A DNA stretch of 39,803 nucleotides from positions 1 to 39,803 of the forward strand of contig JAISKP010000213.1 of the NCBI GenBank assembly GCA_031260885.1, in the 5' to 3' direction. Under the pieces are notes generated by a model. That model worked only from the letters and a program-made list of their open reading frames with translations, did not search any database and was not told where the DNA came from. The DNA comes from Eubacteriales Family XIII. Incertae Sedis bacterium. GTDB taxonomy: Bacteria > Bacillota > Clostridia > Peptostreptococcales > Anaerovoracaceae. Every line of letters begins with the position of its first letter. The first letter of the stretch is position 1. A program made the position numbers and the translations under genes. Shown one piece after another: positions 32,604 to 39,803 of this stretch.

Positions 32604-34667
32604 TTGAAAAAAACCACATACCGAAACATCGGCTTTTATGTGCTGATCATCGTTGTCGTCATCATTGCTGCATTTATGATTCGCGGGGCAACGGCCGAGG
32701 AAGGACCGAAGGAAATTCCGTTTTCCGAACTCGTAAGCGAATTTAAAGATAAAAACGTCACGGAAATTGAGATCGTCGATACGCGTATCTCCGCCACGTT
32801 AAAAAACAAAAATGAAGTTGTGAGCTATACCTCCAGCTATCTGGAACTGAACTGGCTGCTCAGTTCCTATGTGGGAGAGCAGCTTGAAAGCGGTACGCTG
32901 AAATACACGAGTCCTGCGCCGAAAGGCGGTAATATCCTCATGACATTGCTGCCGACGATACTCATGATTGCGTTCCTGATCTTTTTCATGTACATGATTA
33001 TGAACAACGGAGCGGGCGGCGGCGGGAAGGTCATGCAATTCGGCAAAAGCCGGGCGAAACTGCACAAACAGGGCAGTGGTTCGCAGGTGACCTTTGACGA
33101 TGTGGCCGGTCTCGATGAAGAAAAGGAAGAGCTGACAGAGGTTGTCGACTTCCTGAAAAATCCAAAAAAATATAACGAATTGGGTGCCAGAATTCCGAAG
33201 GGCATTCTTTTGATCGGTCCTCCCGGGACAGGTAAAACCTATATTTCCAAAGCGGCTGCGGGCGAAGCGGGCGTACCGTTCTTTTCGATCAGCGGTTCGG
33301 ACTTTGTCGAAATGTTCGTCGGCGTCGGCGCATCGCGCGTCCGCGATCTGTTCGAACAGGCGAAGAAAAATTCACCCTGTATCATCTTCATCGATGAGAT
33401 CGACGCGGTCGGCAGAAAACGCGGCGCAGGTCTTGGCGGTGGTCACGACGAGCGCGAACAGACGCTGAATCAACTCCTCGTCGAGATGGATGGCTTCGGC
33501 GAAAATTCGGGCATCATCATCCTTGCGGCGACGAACCGTCCCGACATTCTCGATCCGGCCTTGCTTCGTCCGGGCAGATTTGACCGTCAGGTCATGATCG
33601 GCATTCCCGATATCAAGGGTCGCGAAGCGATCTTCCGCGTCCACTCGAAGAACAAGCCGCTCGACGACGGCGTTGAGCCTAAAGTCCTTGCGCGCAGGAC
33701 GCCGGGGTTTACGCCGGCGGACATCGAGAACATGCTGAACGAAGCGGCGCTTTTGACCGCGCGCCGCAACGGTCGCAAGATCCGCATGGACGAAATCGAA
33801 GAAGCGATCACCAAGGTCATCGCCGGTCCGGAAAAAAAGAGCCGCGTCATCAGTGATGCGGAGCGAAAACTCACCGCTTATCACGAAGCAGGGCACGCGA
33901 TCGTTGCCCGCGCACTGCCGCAGACGGATCCCGTACATCAGATCACGATCATTCCGCGCGGCAGAGCCGGCGGCTTCACGATGGTGCTACCGAAGGAAGA
34001 TAAGTACTACGGTACAAAGACTGAGATGCAGGAGCAGATCATTCACCTGCTCGGCGGACGCGTCGCCGAAAAGCTCACGCTTGATGACATCAGCACGGGT
34101 GCCAGCAACGATATTCAGCGCGCAACCGATATCGCACGGGACATGGTCACGAAGTACGGCTTCTCGGAAAAACTCGGTCCGGTGAATTACAGTGCATCCG
34201 ACGAGGTGTTTCTCGGCAAGGATTTCACAACGCACAAGAACTATTCAGAGGAGATCGCATCGGAGATCGATGAGGAGATCAAGGTGCTCATCGAAGAAGC
34301 GTTTGTCTGCGCTGAAAAGATTCTTTCGGAACACTTAGACAAGCTCCGCGATGTGGCAAATGCACTGCTTGAAGTCGAAACGCTCGACGGCGAACAGTTT
34401 GAAGCGCTGTATACCGGGGAACTGACCTTGGATGATCTCGTGGAGCAGATCAAAAATGACGAAATGGATATTCAGGAGAAGAACGCAAAAGAGGCGGCTG
34501 AAACAGAGTTGCTTCTTGCTGAATCGGAACTTGATACGCTTGCGGACGACGCGGATTTCCAAGGAGAAGAAGGAGAAGAAGCGGACGATTTTGCGTGGGA
34601 ACCGGAGGAAGAGACTGCGGATGAAACATCGGCACCGGATTCCGATTCTGATGGTGAGCAGAAATGA
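32604..34667 (+). CDS. ftsH: FtsH, membrane-bound ATP-dependent zinc metalloprotease
   Basis: 687 residues from TTG 32604, with GGAAGGGAG 11 bases upstream. It degrades misassembled membrane proteins and some regulators. Two membrane helices (~9-27 and ~105-130) bracket a small outer domain. The AAA+ part has Walker A GPPGTGKT (~204), Walker [17 protein letters not shown], pore motif [17 protein letters not shown] and the [24 protein letters not shown]. The protease site is HEAGH (~426). The tail is strongly acidic and longer than usual. The mmdA-like gene overlaps its stop by four bases. Confidence 0.96.
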   Translation: MKKTTYRNIGFYVLIIVVVIIAAFMIRGATAEEGPKEIPFSELVSEFKDKNVTEIEIVDTRISATLKNKNEVVSYTSSYLELNWLLSSYVGEQLESGTLKYTSPAPKGGNILMTLLPTILMIAFLIFFMYMIMNNGAGGGGKVMQFGKSRAKLHKQGSGSQVTFDDVAGLDEEKEELTEVVDFLKNPKKYNELGARIPKGILLIGPPGTGKTYISKAAAGEAGVPFFSISGSDFVEMFVGVGASRVRDLFEQAKKNSPCIIFIDEIDAVGRKRGAGLGGGHDEREQTLNQLLVEMDGFGENSGIIILAATNRPDILDPALLRPGRFDRQVMIGIPDIKGREAIFRVHSKNKPLDDGVEPKVLARRTPGFTPADIENMLNEAALLTARRNGRKIRMDEIEEAITKVIAGPEKKSRVISDAERKLTAYHEAGHAIVARALPQTDPVHQITIIPRGRAGGFTMVLPKEDKYYGTKTEMQEQIIHLLGGRVAEKLTLDDISTGASNDIQRATDIARDMVTKYGFSEKLGPVNYSASDEVFLGKDFTTHKNYSEEIASEIDEEIKVLIEEAFVCAEKILSEHLDKLRDVANALLEVETLDGEQFEALYTGELTLDDLVEQIKNDEMDIQEKNAKEAAETELLLAESELDTLADDADFQGEEGEEADDFAWEPEEETADETSAPDSDSDGEQK

Positions 34668-36214
34668 CGGTAAATACGACCGCCGGATTGAAAGAGAAGA
34701 AAAACGAAATTGCACTTGCCGGCGGACAGAAACGAATCGATACACAGCATCAGAGCGGCAAACTGACCGCAAGAGAGCGGCTTGATCTGCTGTTTGACGA
34801 AGGCAGTTTCGTAGAACTCGATGTCTTTGTAACACATCGATGTAACAATTTCGGTATGGACGAAAAGCATACGCCCGGCGATGGCGTCGTGACCGGCTAC
34901 GGACAGATCGGCGGACGTACGGTCTTCGCTTACGCACAGGATTTTACGGTTTTAGGCGGTTCGCTGGGTGAATATCATGCCGGAAAGATCGTAAAAATTC
35001 AGCAGATGGCATTGGAAAACGGCGCACCGATCATCGGTCTCAATGACAGCGGCGGTGCACGTATACAAGAAGGCGTTGCCGCGCTTTCCGGATACGGCAA
35101 GATCTTCTATAACAATACGATCAGCTCCGGTGTGATCCCGCAGATCTCTGTCATCATGGGACCGTGTGCAGGCGGTGCCGTGTACAGTCCCGCTATAACG
35201 GATTTCATCTTTATGGTCGAGGGAACAAGCAGGATGTTCATCACGGGACCGGACGTCATCAAGACTGCAACCGGTGAAGAGATTACTTCCGAGGCGCTCG
35301 GCGGTGCAAAGACGCACAATAAGACGAGCGGCGTTGCGCACTTCATGGGTAAAACCGATCAGGAAGTGCTTGAGCAAGTAAAGGAATTGCTGACTTATCT
35401 GCCGTCAAACAATACGGAAAAACCGCCGTTTGATCTTTCCGATCACGGGGATGTGCACAGACTTATTCCGGAACTAAACGACATCGTTCCGGAAGATTCG
35501 TCAAAAGCTTATGATGTGTACAGTGTCATAAAACTGCTTGCGGACGAAGCGCAGTATTTCGATGTCATGGAAAAATATGCACGGAACATCGTTACCTGTT
35601 ACATCCGGATTGCGGGGGAAGTGGTTGGGGTCATCGCAAACCAGCCGAAAGTTGCCGCGGGCTGCCTCGATATTAACGCGTCGGATAAGGCAGCGCGGTT
35701 TATCCGGCGGTGCGATGCATTTAATACACCGATTCTCGTCCTTGAAGACGTCCCCGGCTTTCTGCCCGGGTCGAATCAGGAAGCCGGCGGCATCATTCGC
35801 CACGGTGCCAAGTTGCTATACGCTTTTAGCGAAGCGACCGTACCGAAGGTTACGATCATTCTGCGCAAAGCATACGGCGGTGCCTATATCGCCATGTGCA
35901 ATAAGGAGTTGGGTGCGGATCTTGTCTATGCGTGGCCGACCGCACAGATTGCGGTCATGGGCGCAACGGGTGCCGCAAACATCGTCTTCAAAAAAGAGAT
36001 CAGCGCGGCGGCGGATCCGGAGGCAAAGCGCATCGAGAAAATCCGCGAATATGAAGAACTGTTCGGTACGCCTGAGCGCGCAGCCGAGCTCGGCTATGTG
36101 GAAGACATTATCGAACCCGCTGAGACGCGCCGTCGGCTGATCAGCGCCTATAAGATGCTTGCGGATAAGGATAAGTCGCTTCCATGGAAGAAGCACGGTA
36201 ATATTCCGCTGTAA
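34664..36214 (+). CDS. Acyl-CoA carboxyltransferase (methylmalonyl-CoA decarboxylase alpha / propionyl-CoA carboxylase beta type)
   Basis: 516 residues, the usual length. It moves carboxyl groups between biotin and acyl-CoA. Conserved stretches are [102 protein letters not shown] and [14 protein letters not shown]. The sequence suits MmdA or a propionyl-CoA carboxylase subunit. No biotin carrier, decarboxylase membrane subunit or biotin carboxylase gene is in this window, so partners must lie elsewhere. The start overlaps the ftsH stop as ATGA, which couples it to ftsH. The exact substrate cannot be settled from sequence. Confidence 0.88.
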   Translation: MTVNTTAGLKEKKNEIALAGGQKRIDTQHQSGKLTARERLDLLFDEGSFVELDVFVTHRCNNFGMDEKHTPGDGVVTGYGQIGGRTVFAYAQDFTVLGGSLGEYHAGKIVKIQQMALENGAPIIGLNDSGGARIQEGVAALSGYGKIFYNNTISSGVIPQISVIMGPCAGGAVYSPAITDFIFMVEGTSRMFITGPDVIKTATGEEITSEALGGAKTHNKTSGVAHFMGKTDQEVLEQVKELLTYLPSNNTEKPPFDLSDHGDVHRLIPELNDIVPEDSSKAYDVYSVIKLLADEAQYFDVMEKYARNIVTCYIRIAGEVVGVIANQPKVAAGCLDINASDKAARFIRRCDAFNTPILVLEDVPGFLPGSNQEAGGIIRHGAKLLYAFSEATVPKVTIILRKAYGGAYIAMCNKELGADLVYAWPTAQIAVMGATGAANIVFKKEISAAADPEAKRIEKIREYEELFGTPERAAELGYVEDIIEPAETRRRLISAYKMLADKDKSLPWKKHGNIPL

Positions 36215-36245
36215 AAGACGTCTGATCAGGAGGAACTTAAGGATC

Positions 36246-37091
36246 ATGCTATTAGCGTTTGACGTTGGCAATACAAATATTGTGCTCGGGGTTTTCAATG
36301 AAGGAAAGCTCATTCAAAACTGGAGAATGGAAACCTTCAATTCCAGAAGCGCCGATGAATACGGCATGCTGATCAACCAGCTTTTCGCTTATGAGGGATT
36401 GGATCCGGCAGATGTGGATGACGTGATCATCTCAACCGTCGTCCCGTCCATCCTCTATACGATTCTCCATACGGCCATGAAATATTTCAAACGGCGCGCC
36501 ATCGTTGTCGGCCCCGGCATCAAGACCGGTCTGATCGTCAAGTACGACAATCCAAGCCAGGTAGGTGCCGACCGCATCGTCAACGCAGTCGCCGCGCTCA
36601 CCAAATACGGCGGTCCGCTTGTGATCGTCGATCTCGGAACGGCAACGACCTTCTGCGCGGTTACGGAAAAATGGGAATACCTTGGCGGCAGCATTGCGCC
36701 CGGACTTAAGATTGCCTCGGATGCCCTCTTTGAAAAAACATCAAAGCTACCGAGGGTTGAACTCGAAGCCCCGGGATCAACGATTTGCCGTAACACCATC
36801 GAGAGCATGCAATCCGGTCTCGTTTACGGTCATATGGGAACGATTGAATACATCTGTAAACGCATGTCGATAGAGTTGGCGGAATATGATAAAAGCGGTA
36901 AGCCCGTGCGTGTGATCGCAACGGGCGGCATGGCACAGATGATGACGCGGGAGATCAGTTGTGTCGATCATGTGGATCGGCTGCTCACGCTGGAAGGACT
37001 CAGCATCATTTACGAAAAAAATAAAAACATCGGACCGGACAGAAGCGTCTCGCCGGAGGAACAATCCGAAATCATCACCTTTGTAAGATAG
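36246..37091 (+). CDS. coaX: Type III pantothenate kinase
   Basis: About 281 residues from ATG 36246 (MLLAFDVGNTNIVLGVF), with AGGAGG at 36228-36233 and AAGG nearer the start; an upstream frame opening at 36159 lies within the previous gene. It phosphorylates pantothenate in the first step of coenzyme A synthesis. The motifs are DVGNTN (phosphate binding, ~6), VGADRIVNAVAA (~105), DLGTATTFCAV (~130) and GGSIAPGL (~150). A C-terminal extension after GLSIIYEKN is a little longer than in most homologues (about 255-260 residues). Confidence 0.94.
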   Translation: MLLAFDVGNTNIVLGVFNEGKLIQNWRMETFNSRSADEYGMLINQLFAYEGLDPADVDDVIISTVVPSILYTILHTAMKYFKRRAIVVGPGIKTGLIVKYDNPSQVGADRIVNAVAALTKYGGPLVIVDLGTATTFCAVTEKWEYLGGSIAPGLKIASDALFEKTSKLPRVELEAPGSTICRNTIESMQSGLVYGHMGTIEYICKRMSIELAEYDKSGKPVRVIATGGMAQMMTREISCVDHVDRLLTLEGLSIIYEKNKNIGPDRSVSPEEQSEIITFVR

Positions 37092-37124
37092 CGCCCGCAT
37101 AGGACGACGGAATTTACAGACAGC

Positions 37125-38108
37125 ATGAATCAGAAACAGATCAAAATCGGAAATCTGACGTTGGACAATCCGTTTATTCTGGCACCCATGGCCGGCATCA
37201 CCGACGGATCGTTCAGGCGCATCTGTCGCGGGCAGGGCGCAGCGTTGGTATACTCCGAGATGGTGAGCGCAAAAGGTCTTTGGTATGAAGGCGCAAAATC
37301 CTTTGAACTTTTGAGTTTTAAAGAAGAAGAAAAACCGATCGCCTTTCAACTTTTCGGAAACGACCCTGAAATCATGGGCACGATCGCGGAACGCCTGAAC
37401 GGATACGAAAATGCAATTCTTGATGTAAACATGGGCTGTCCGGTAGCGAAAGTGACAGGCAATGGGGAGGGAAGCGCCTTGATGAAAGATCCTGACCGGG
37501 CAGGACGAATCCTGGAAGCGATCTGCAGCAAATCGAAAAAACCGGTAACGGCAAAGATTCGAGCGGGCTGGGATGAATCTCATATCAATGCAGCAGAGGT
37601 CGCAAGCATCCTGCAAGCCGCGGGTGCGGCGGCAATTGCAATACACGGAAGAACAAGAGAACAGTACTACAGCGGCAAAGCAGACTGGATCGTCATCGCG
37701 GATGTCAAAGCGGCGGTAGACATTCCGGTCATCGGTAGCGGCGACGTAATGACCAGCGCGGATGCGGTGCGCATGATGCAGGAAACCGGTTGCGACGCAG
37801 TAATGATCGCCAGAGGCGCCCTGGGAAACCCCTGGATCTTCAAGGAGTCAATTCAACGATATAAAGGCGAAGACGCGGAAAAAATAAGGGAAGCGAAGCC
37901 GACCCTTGCGGAGAAAGTGCAAATGTTCTGTCAGCAGGCACAAATGACAGCAGAAGAAAAAGGCGAATACACAGCCGTAAGAGAAATGCGCAAACAAGCC
38001 GGCTGGTACTTCAAGGGCGTTCCCGGCGCAACAAAACTAAGAGCCCGCGTCAACAAAATCGAAACAATCGAAAGCCTGCTCGACACAATCAATCAAGTAA
38101 TCGCTTGA
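37125..38108 (+). CDS. dusB: tRNA-dihydrouridine synthase, DusB type
   Basis: 327 residues. This flavoenzyme reduces uridine to dihydrouridine in tRNA. The motifs are LAPMAGITDGSFRRI (FMN site), QLFGNDPEIM, DVNMGCPVAKVTGNGEGSALM with catalytic Cys105, IHGRTREQYYSGKADW, GSGDV and ARGALGNPWIF. The coaX-dusB order 33 bases apart is common in Clostridia. It ends the housekeeping run; an 860-base repeat-rich interval follows. Confidence 0.95.
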   Translation: MNQKQIKIGNLTLDNPFILAPMAGITDGSFRRICRGQGAALVYSEMVSAKGLWYEGAKSFELLSFKEEEKPIAFQLFGNDPEIMGTIAERLNGYENAILDVNMGCPVAKVTGNGEGSALMKDPDRAGRILEAICSKSKKPVTAKIRAGWDESHINAAEVASILQAAGAAAIAIHGRTREQYYSGKADWIVIADVKAAVDIPVIGSGDVMTSADAVRMMQETGCDAVMIARGALGNPWIFKESIQRYKGEDAEKIREAKPTLAEKVQMFCQQAQMTAEEKGEYTAVREMRKQAGWYFKGVPGATKLRARVNKIETIESLLDTINQVIA

Positions 38109-38116
38109 GGCCTACA

Positions 38117-38320
38117 GATTCCGGCGGACACAGATGCAGCCGGTCGCCCCAACAAAAACTGGGCATTTACAATAAAATGAAACGGTCGGCACTTTGGACA
38201 ACTTCGTTAACGCGCCTTCGGCTTGGACGGAACTGAAGTTGTTGCCAAAGTGGCGCCCGTTTCATTTTGTAAATGTGCCAGTTTCCAGGCTGCGCCCGCT
38301 GCGTCTGTGTCCGCCGGATC
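38117..38320. repeat. Long imperfect inverted repeat (MITE-like or structured element)
   Basis: Two arms of nearly 90 bases face each other. TCCGGCGGACACAGA (38120-38134) matches the complement of 38304-38318. CATTTACA-, AAATGAAACGG- and CACTTTGG-containing parts of the left arm match the complement of the right arm in order. The arms meet around ACAACTTC (38198-38205) and GAAGTTGT (38235-38242), leaving a 29-base loop that itself holds GCCTTCGGC. There are small gaps, so the arms have diverged. Open frames across it are a by-product. Confidence 0.75.
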
Positions 38321-38361
38321 CCGCTGCCGTAGACATCCCGTATTACATTTTCTGTGCGCAA

Positions 38362-38637
38362 TACGGAAAGTTTCGATCGTTCGAGACAATCCTGGCCAAG
38401 GCGGCAAAAAACTCGAAAGAACGTCAGTTTCCGTAGTGAAAGAGGTACTTTCCTACGGAAAGTTTCGATTGTTCGAGACAATCCCGCCAAACGGAGTTCA
38501 TTCCCGAATGAAATGCGTTTTCGGCAGATAGAAGGGCTGTTTTACGCCGAGATGCCATTTCGTTTGGATTTCAAGGTAAAAACAAGGGTTCTTTCCCGAA
38601 CGAGATGCGTTTTCGGCAGATAGGGGGCGGCTTTTAT
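38362..38637. repeat. Degenerate tandem repeat with ~92-base period
   Basis: A 37-base word (TACGGAAAGTTTCGAT...) at 38362-38399 recurs at 38454-38490. A second word (CGTTTTCGGCAGATAG at its core) at 38496-38543 recurs at 38588-38636. Both pairs are 92 bases apart, giving about three staggered units. Weak similarity of the second word to 38411-38445 supports the unit length. Confidence 0.65.
38429..38460. repeat. Stable hairpin inside the repeat array
   Basis: TTCCGTAG (38429-38436) and GAAAG (38438-38442) pair with CTTTC (38448-38452) and CTACGGAA (38453-38460), giving a 13-bp stem with one bulged base and a 5-base loop. Confidence 0.65.
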
Positions 38638-38684
38638 CTTCAGGTGCTTGCGAGAACTTCGATTATCAAGAAAGAAAAAATGAA

Positions 38685-38710
38685 CTATCAAAACGTATAC
38701 CTTTTGATAG
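38685..38710. promoter_or_regulatory. Operator-like dyad, copy 1
   Basis: CTATCAAAA (38685-38693), 8 bases, TTTTGATAG (38702-38710): perfect 9-base arms. A second copy in inverted orientation lies at 38830-38855. Together they form a 28-base inverted repeat pair (38688-38715 and 38825-38852, two mismatches) upstream of the lipoprotein gene. Confidence 0.6.
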
Positions 38711-38829
38711 AAGTCTTTTCTCTGTATCGATCGTGATATTCTCCTGAAATTTCACGAACTTTCAGTGTATTTTATCATATTTTGTGATTAAAACAAAGAT
38801 GCACGCAAAAAAATGGTAGTTTTTGACTT

Positions 38830-38855
38830 CTATCAAAAGGTATGCTTTTTGACAA
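38830..38855. promoter_or_regulatory. Operator-like dyad, copy 2, overlapping a TTGACA box
   Basis: CTATCAAAA (38830-38838), 8 bases, TTTTGACAA (38847-38855): one mismatch in the inner 8 bases of each arm. TTGACA (38849-38854) is a perfect -35 word, although the -10 region after it (TTATAT) is too close for a standard promoter. The sequence between the copies is AT-rich and holds no gene. Confidence 0.5.
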
Positions 38856-38969
38856 TACCCAAGTGATTATATGACTGAAACAGGATCGTGATCACAAACA
38901 AAGCGATCTGCGAAGGGCAATCGCGAACCAAAATGCCGATGGGTCACAGGCTCGGAAAAGGAGTACGTC

Positions 38970-39740
38970 ATGCGTAAACTTACTGCAAAATTCGCCGTCA
39001 CTCTTATCTTGGTCCTGGTGACCATGTTATCCGTTACAGTCCTAGGTGGTTGTGGCAAACCTACCGCAGCTGTGCCTCCGGTTCAGACCTTAGAGACCAT
39101 AGTGATTGAAGAACCGGCAGAGGAGCCGGCTGAGGAACTCGTGATTGAGTCGGCTATGAAGGAGCCGATTGATCCGTTCGGAGAAAGAACGGCTAATGTT
39201 TTTGACTATACATCAAAGAAAATCAAGACAGTCATTAACGTACAGATATGGAGTGGGTCGGCTGGATATGGATTAGAGCAACCTCTCTTGTGCGCAGGCT
39301 ATAAACCAATACCTGGAGTCGCAGAAAGCGACTTAGTGGTACCTGTGGCGGTGACTCTTTCAAATAAATCCGATATGCTGTGTAGCGACACGGCCTATGA
39401 ATTCAGTCGAGTTTTGACTGAAAGTCAGGAACTATACCATTATAACAACGAGGGGGACTATTACGAGCCCATACAAGACGCTCACTATATCGTGTATGAT
39501 CAAGAGGCTGTATTTATGTTTGATCTTCTCTTGATCTGGAGGGACTACTATTCGGAAGATGGAGACGCTCGCGGAGACTCACCTCAGATTACAATACTGA
39601 CTCTCACGATGGAGTCCGGAAACGTAACTAGGGGTTTCGCAGGCGAGATACACTTGGCAGTTGAAAACGAAACTTTTGTCTACACTACGGTAGGGAGGGT
39701 GGATGATTCATACAGCGAGCCAATTCAGCGAGTGTATTAA
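38970..39740 (+). CDS. Lipoprotein of unknown function
   Basis: 256 residues with AAAAGGAG before the ATG. The signal peptide has the lipobox VLGGC, with lipid cysteine 28. An acidic Glu/Pro/Ala-rich linker (~42-65) precedes a globular part of ~185 residues with many Tyr, Asp and Glu (YHYNNEGDYYEPIQDAHYIV, FDLLLIWRDYYSEDG). I recognise no family. The DNA uses AGA, CTA and ATA more freely than the upstream genes, which together with the flanking repeats suggests an accessory or acquired gene. A further gene follows just beyond the window. Confidence 0.7.
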   Translation: MRKLTAKFAVTLILVLVTMLSVTVLGGCGKPTAAVPPVQTLETIVIEEPAEEPAEELVIESAMKEPIDPFGERTANVFDYTSKKIKTVINVQIWSGSAGYGLEQPLLCAGYKPIPGVAESDLVVPVAVTLSNKSDMLCSDTAYEFSRVLTESQELYHYNNEGDYYEPIQDAHYIVYDQEAVFMFDLLLIWRDYYSEDGDARGDSPQITILTLTMESGNVTRGFAGEIHLAVENETFVYTTVGRVDDSYSEPIQRVY

Positions 39741-39757
39741 AATAACGAAGCAGAAAG

Positions 39758-39803
39758 ACGGATGCAAATCCGTTTAGTCCGATATAGATTCTGAAAAGGA
39801 GAA
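39758..39803 (+). promoter_or_regulatory. Small hairpin and ribosome binding site of a gene beyond the window
   Basis: ACGGAT-GCAA-ATCCGT (39758-39773) is a 6-bp stem with a GNRA-type loop. The window ends with AAAAGGAGAA, a strong ribosome binding site whose gene is not included. Confidence 0.5.

Noticed and set aside
38194-38623. Several short plus-strand open frames after dusB
   Set aside because: They read through the inverted repeat and the 92-base repeats, have no ribosome binding site, and carry no protein motif.

Overview
The window looks like a chromosomal segment from an anaerobic Clostridia-type Firmicute of moderate GC. The evidence is Firmicutes-like gene content (metG-tatD-tilS-ftsH-coaX-dusB), strong AGGAGG-type ribosome binding sites, lipobox lipoproteins, and a cohesin/dockerin surface system. 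I cannot name a species. Almost everything reads on the plus strand.

Region 1 (1-838): a broken Rpn-type nuclease gene on the minus strand, followed by a module of three short-loop hairpins, then an AT-rich control region with a perfect 16-bp palindrome.

Region 2 (839-17741): a cellulosome-like set without any recognisable carbohydrate-active enzyme. Three very large secreted proteins (1354, 885 and about 1553 aa) carry GLUG/beta-helix-type repeats and end in type I dockerins. A 1020-aa scaffoldin has four cohesins, MBG-like repeats and its own dockerin. Two small proteins each carry one cohesin on a C-terminal transmembrane anchor. The likely architecture is membrane-anchored cohesin, then scaffoldin dockerin, then scaffoldin cohesins, then dockerin-bearing adhesin-like proteins. 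Two promoters, ahead of 839 and 7831, share one palindrome and the same spacing.

Region 3 (17758-24329): tightly packed genes continuing the same transcription unit. They encode a membrane-anchored MBG protein, a TolQ/ExbB/MotA-like channel subunit, an ExbD-like DUF2149 protein, two lipoproteins with a fold resembling the sulfite-oxidase-type molybdopterin domain, a purple-acid-phosphatase-like lipoprotein, and a 65-aa protein. Linkage of a proton-channel pair to cohesin/dockerin genes is the most unusual thing here and may be an undescribed energised surface assembly.

Region 4 (24330-27296): a promoter, a structured leader with a terminator/antiterminator pair, and a cobalt/nickel ECF importer (cbiM, cbiQ, cbiO).

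Region 5 (27297-38108): a TPR membrane protein followed by housekeeping genes metG, tatD, tilS, ftsH, an mmdA-like carboxyltransferase, coaX and dusB, many overlapping by 4 bases.

Region 6 (38109-39803): an 860-base repeat-rich interval (a ~200-base imperfect inverted repeat, a ~92-base tandem periodicity, two copies of an operator-like dyad) followed by a lipoprotein of unknown function and the ribosome binding site of a gene beyond the window. No rRNA, tRNA or CRISPR array was recognised.
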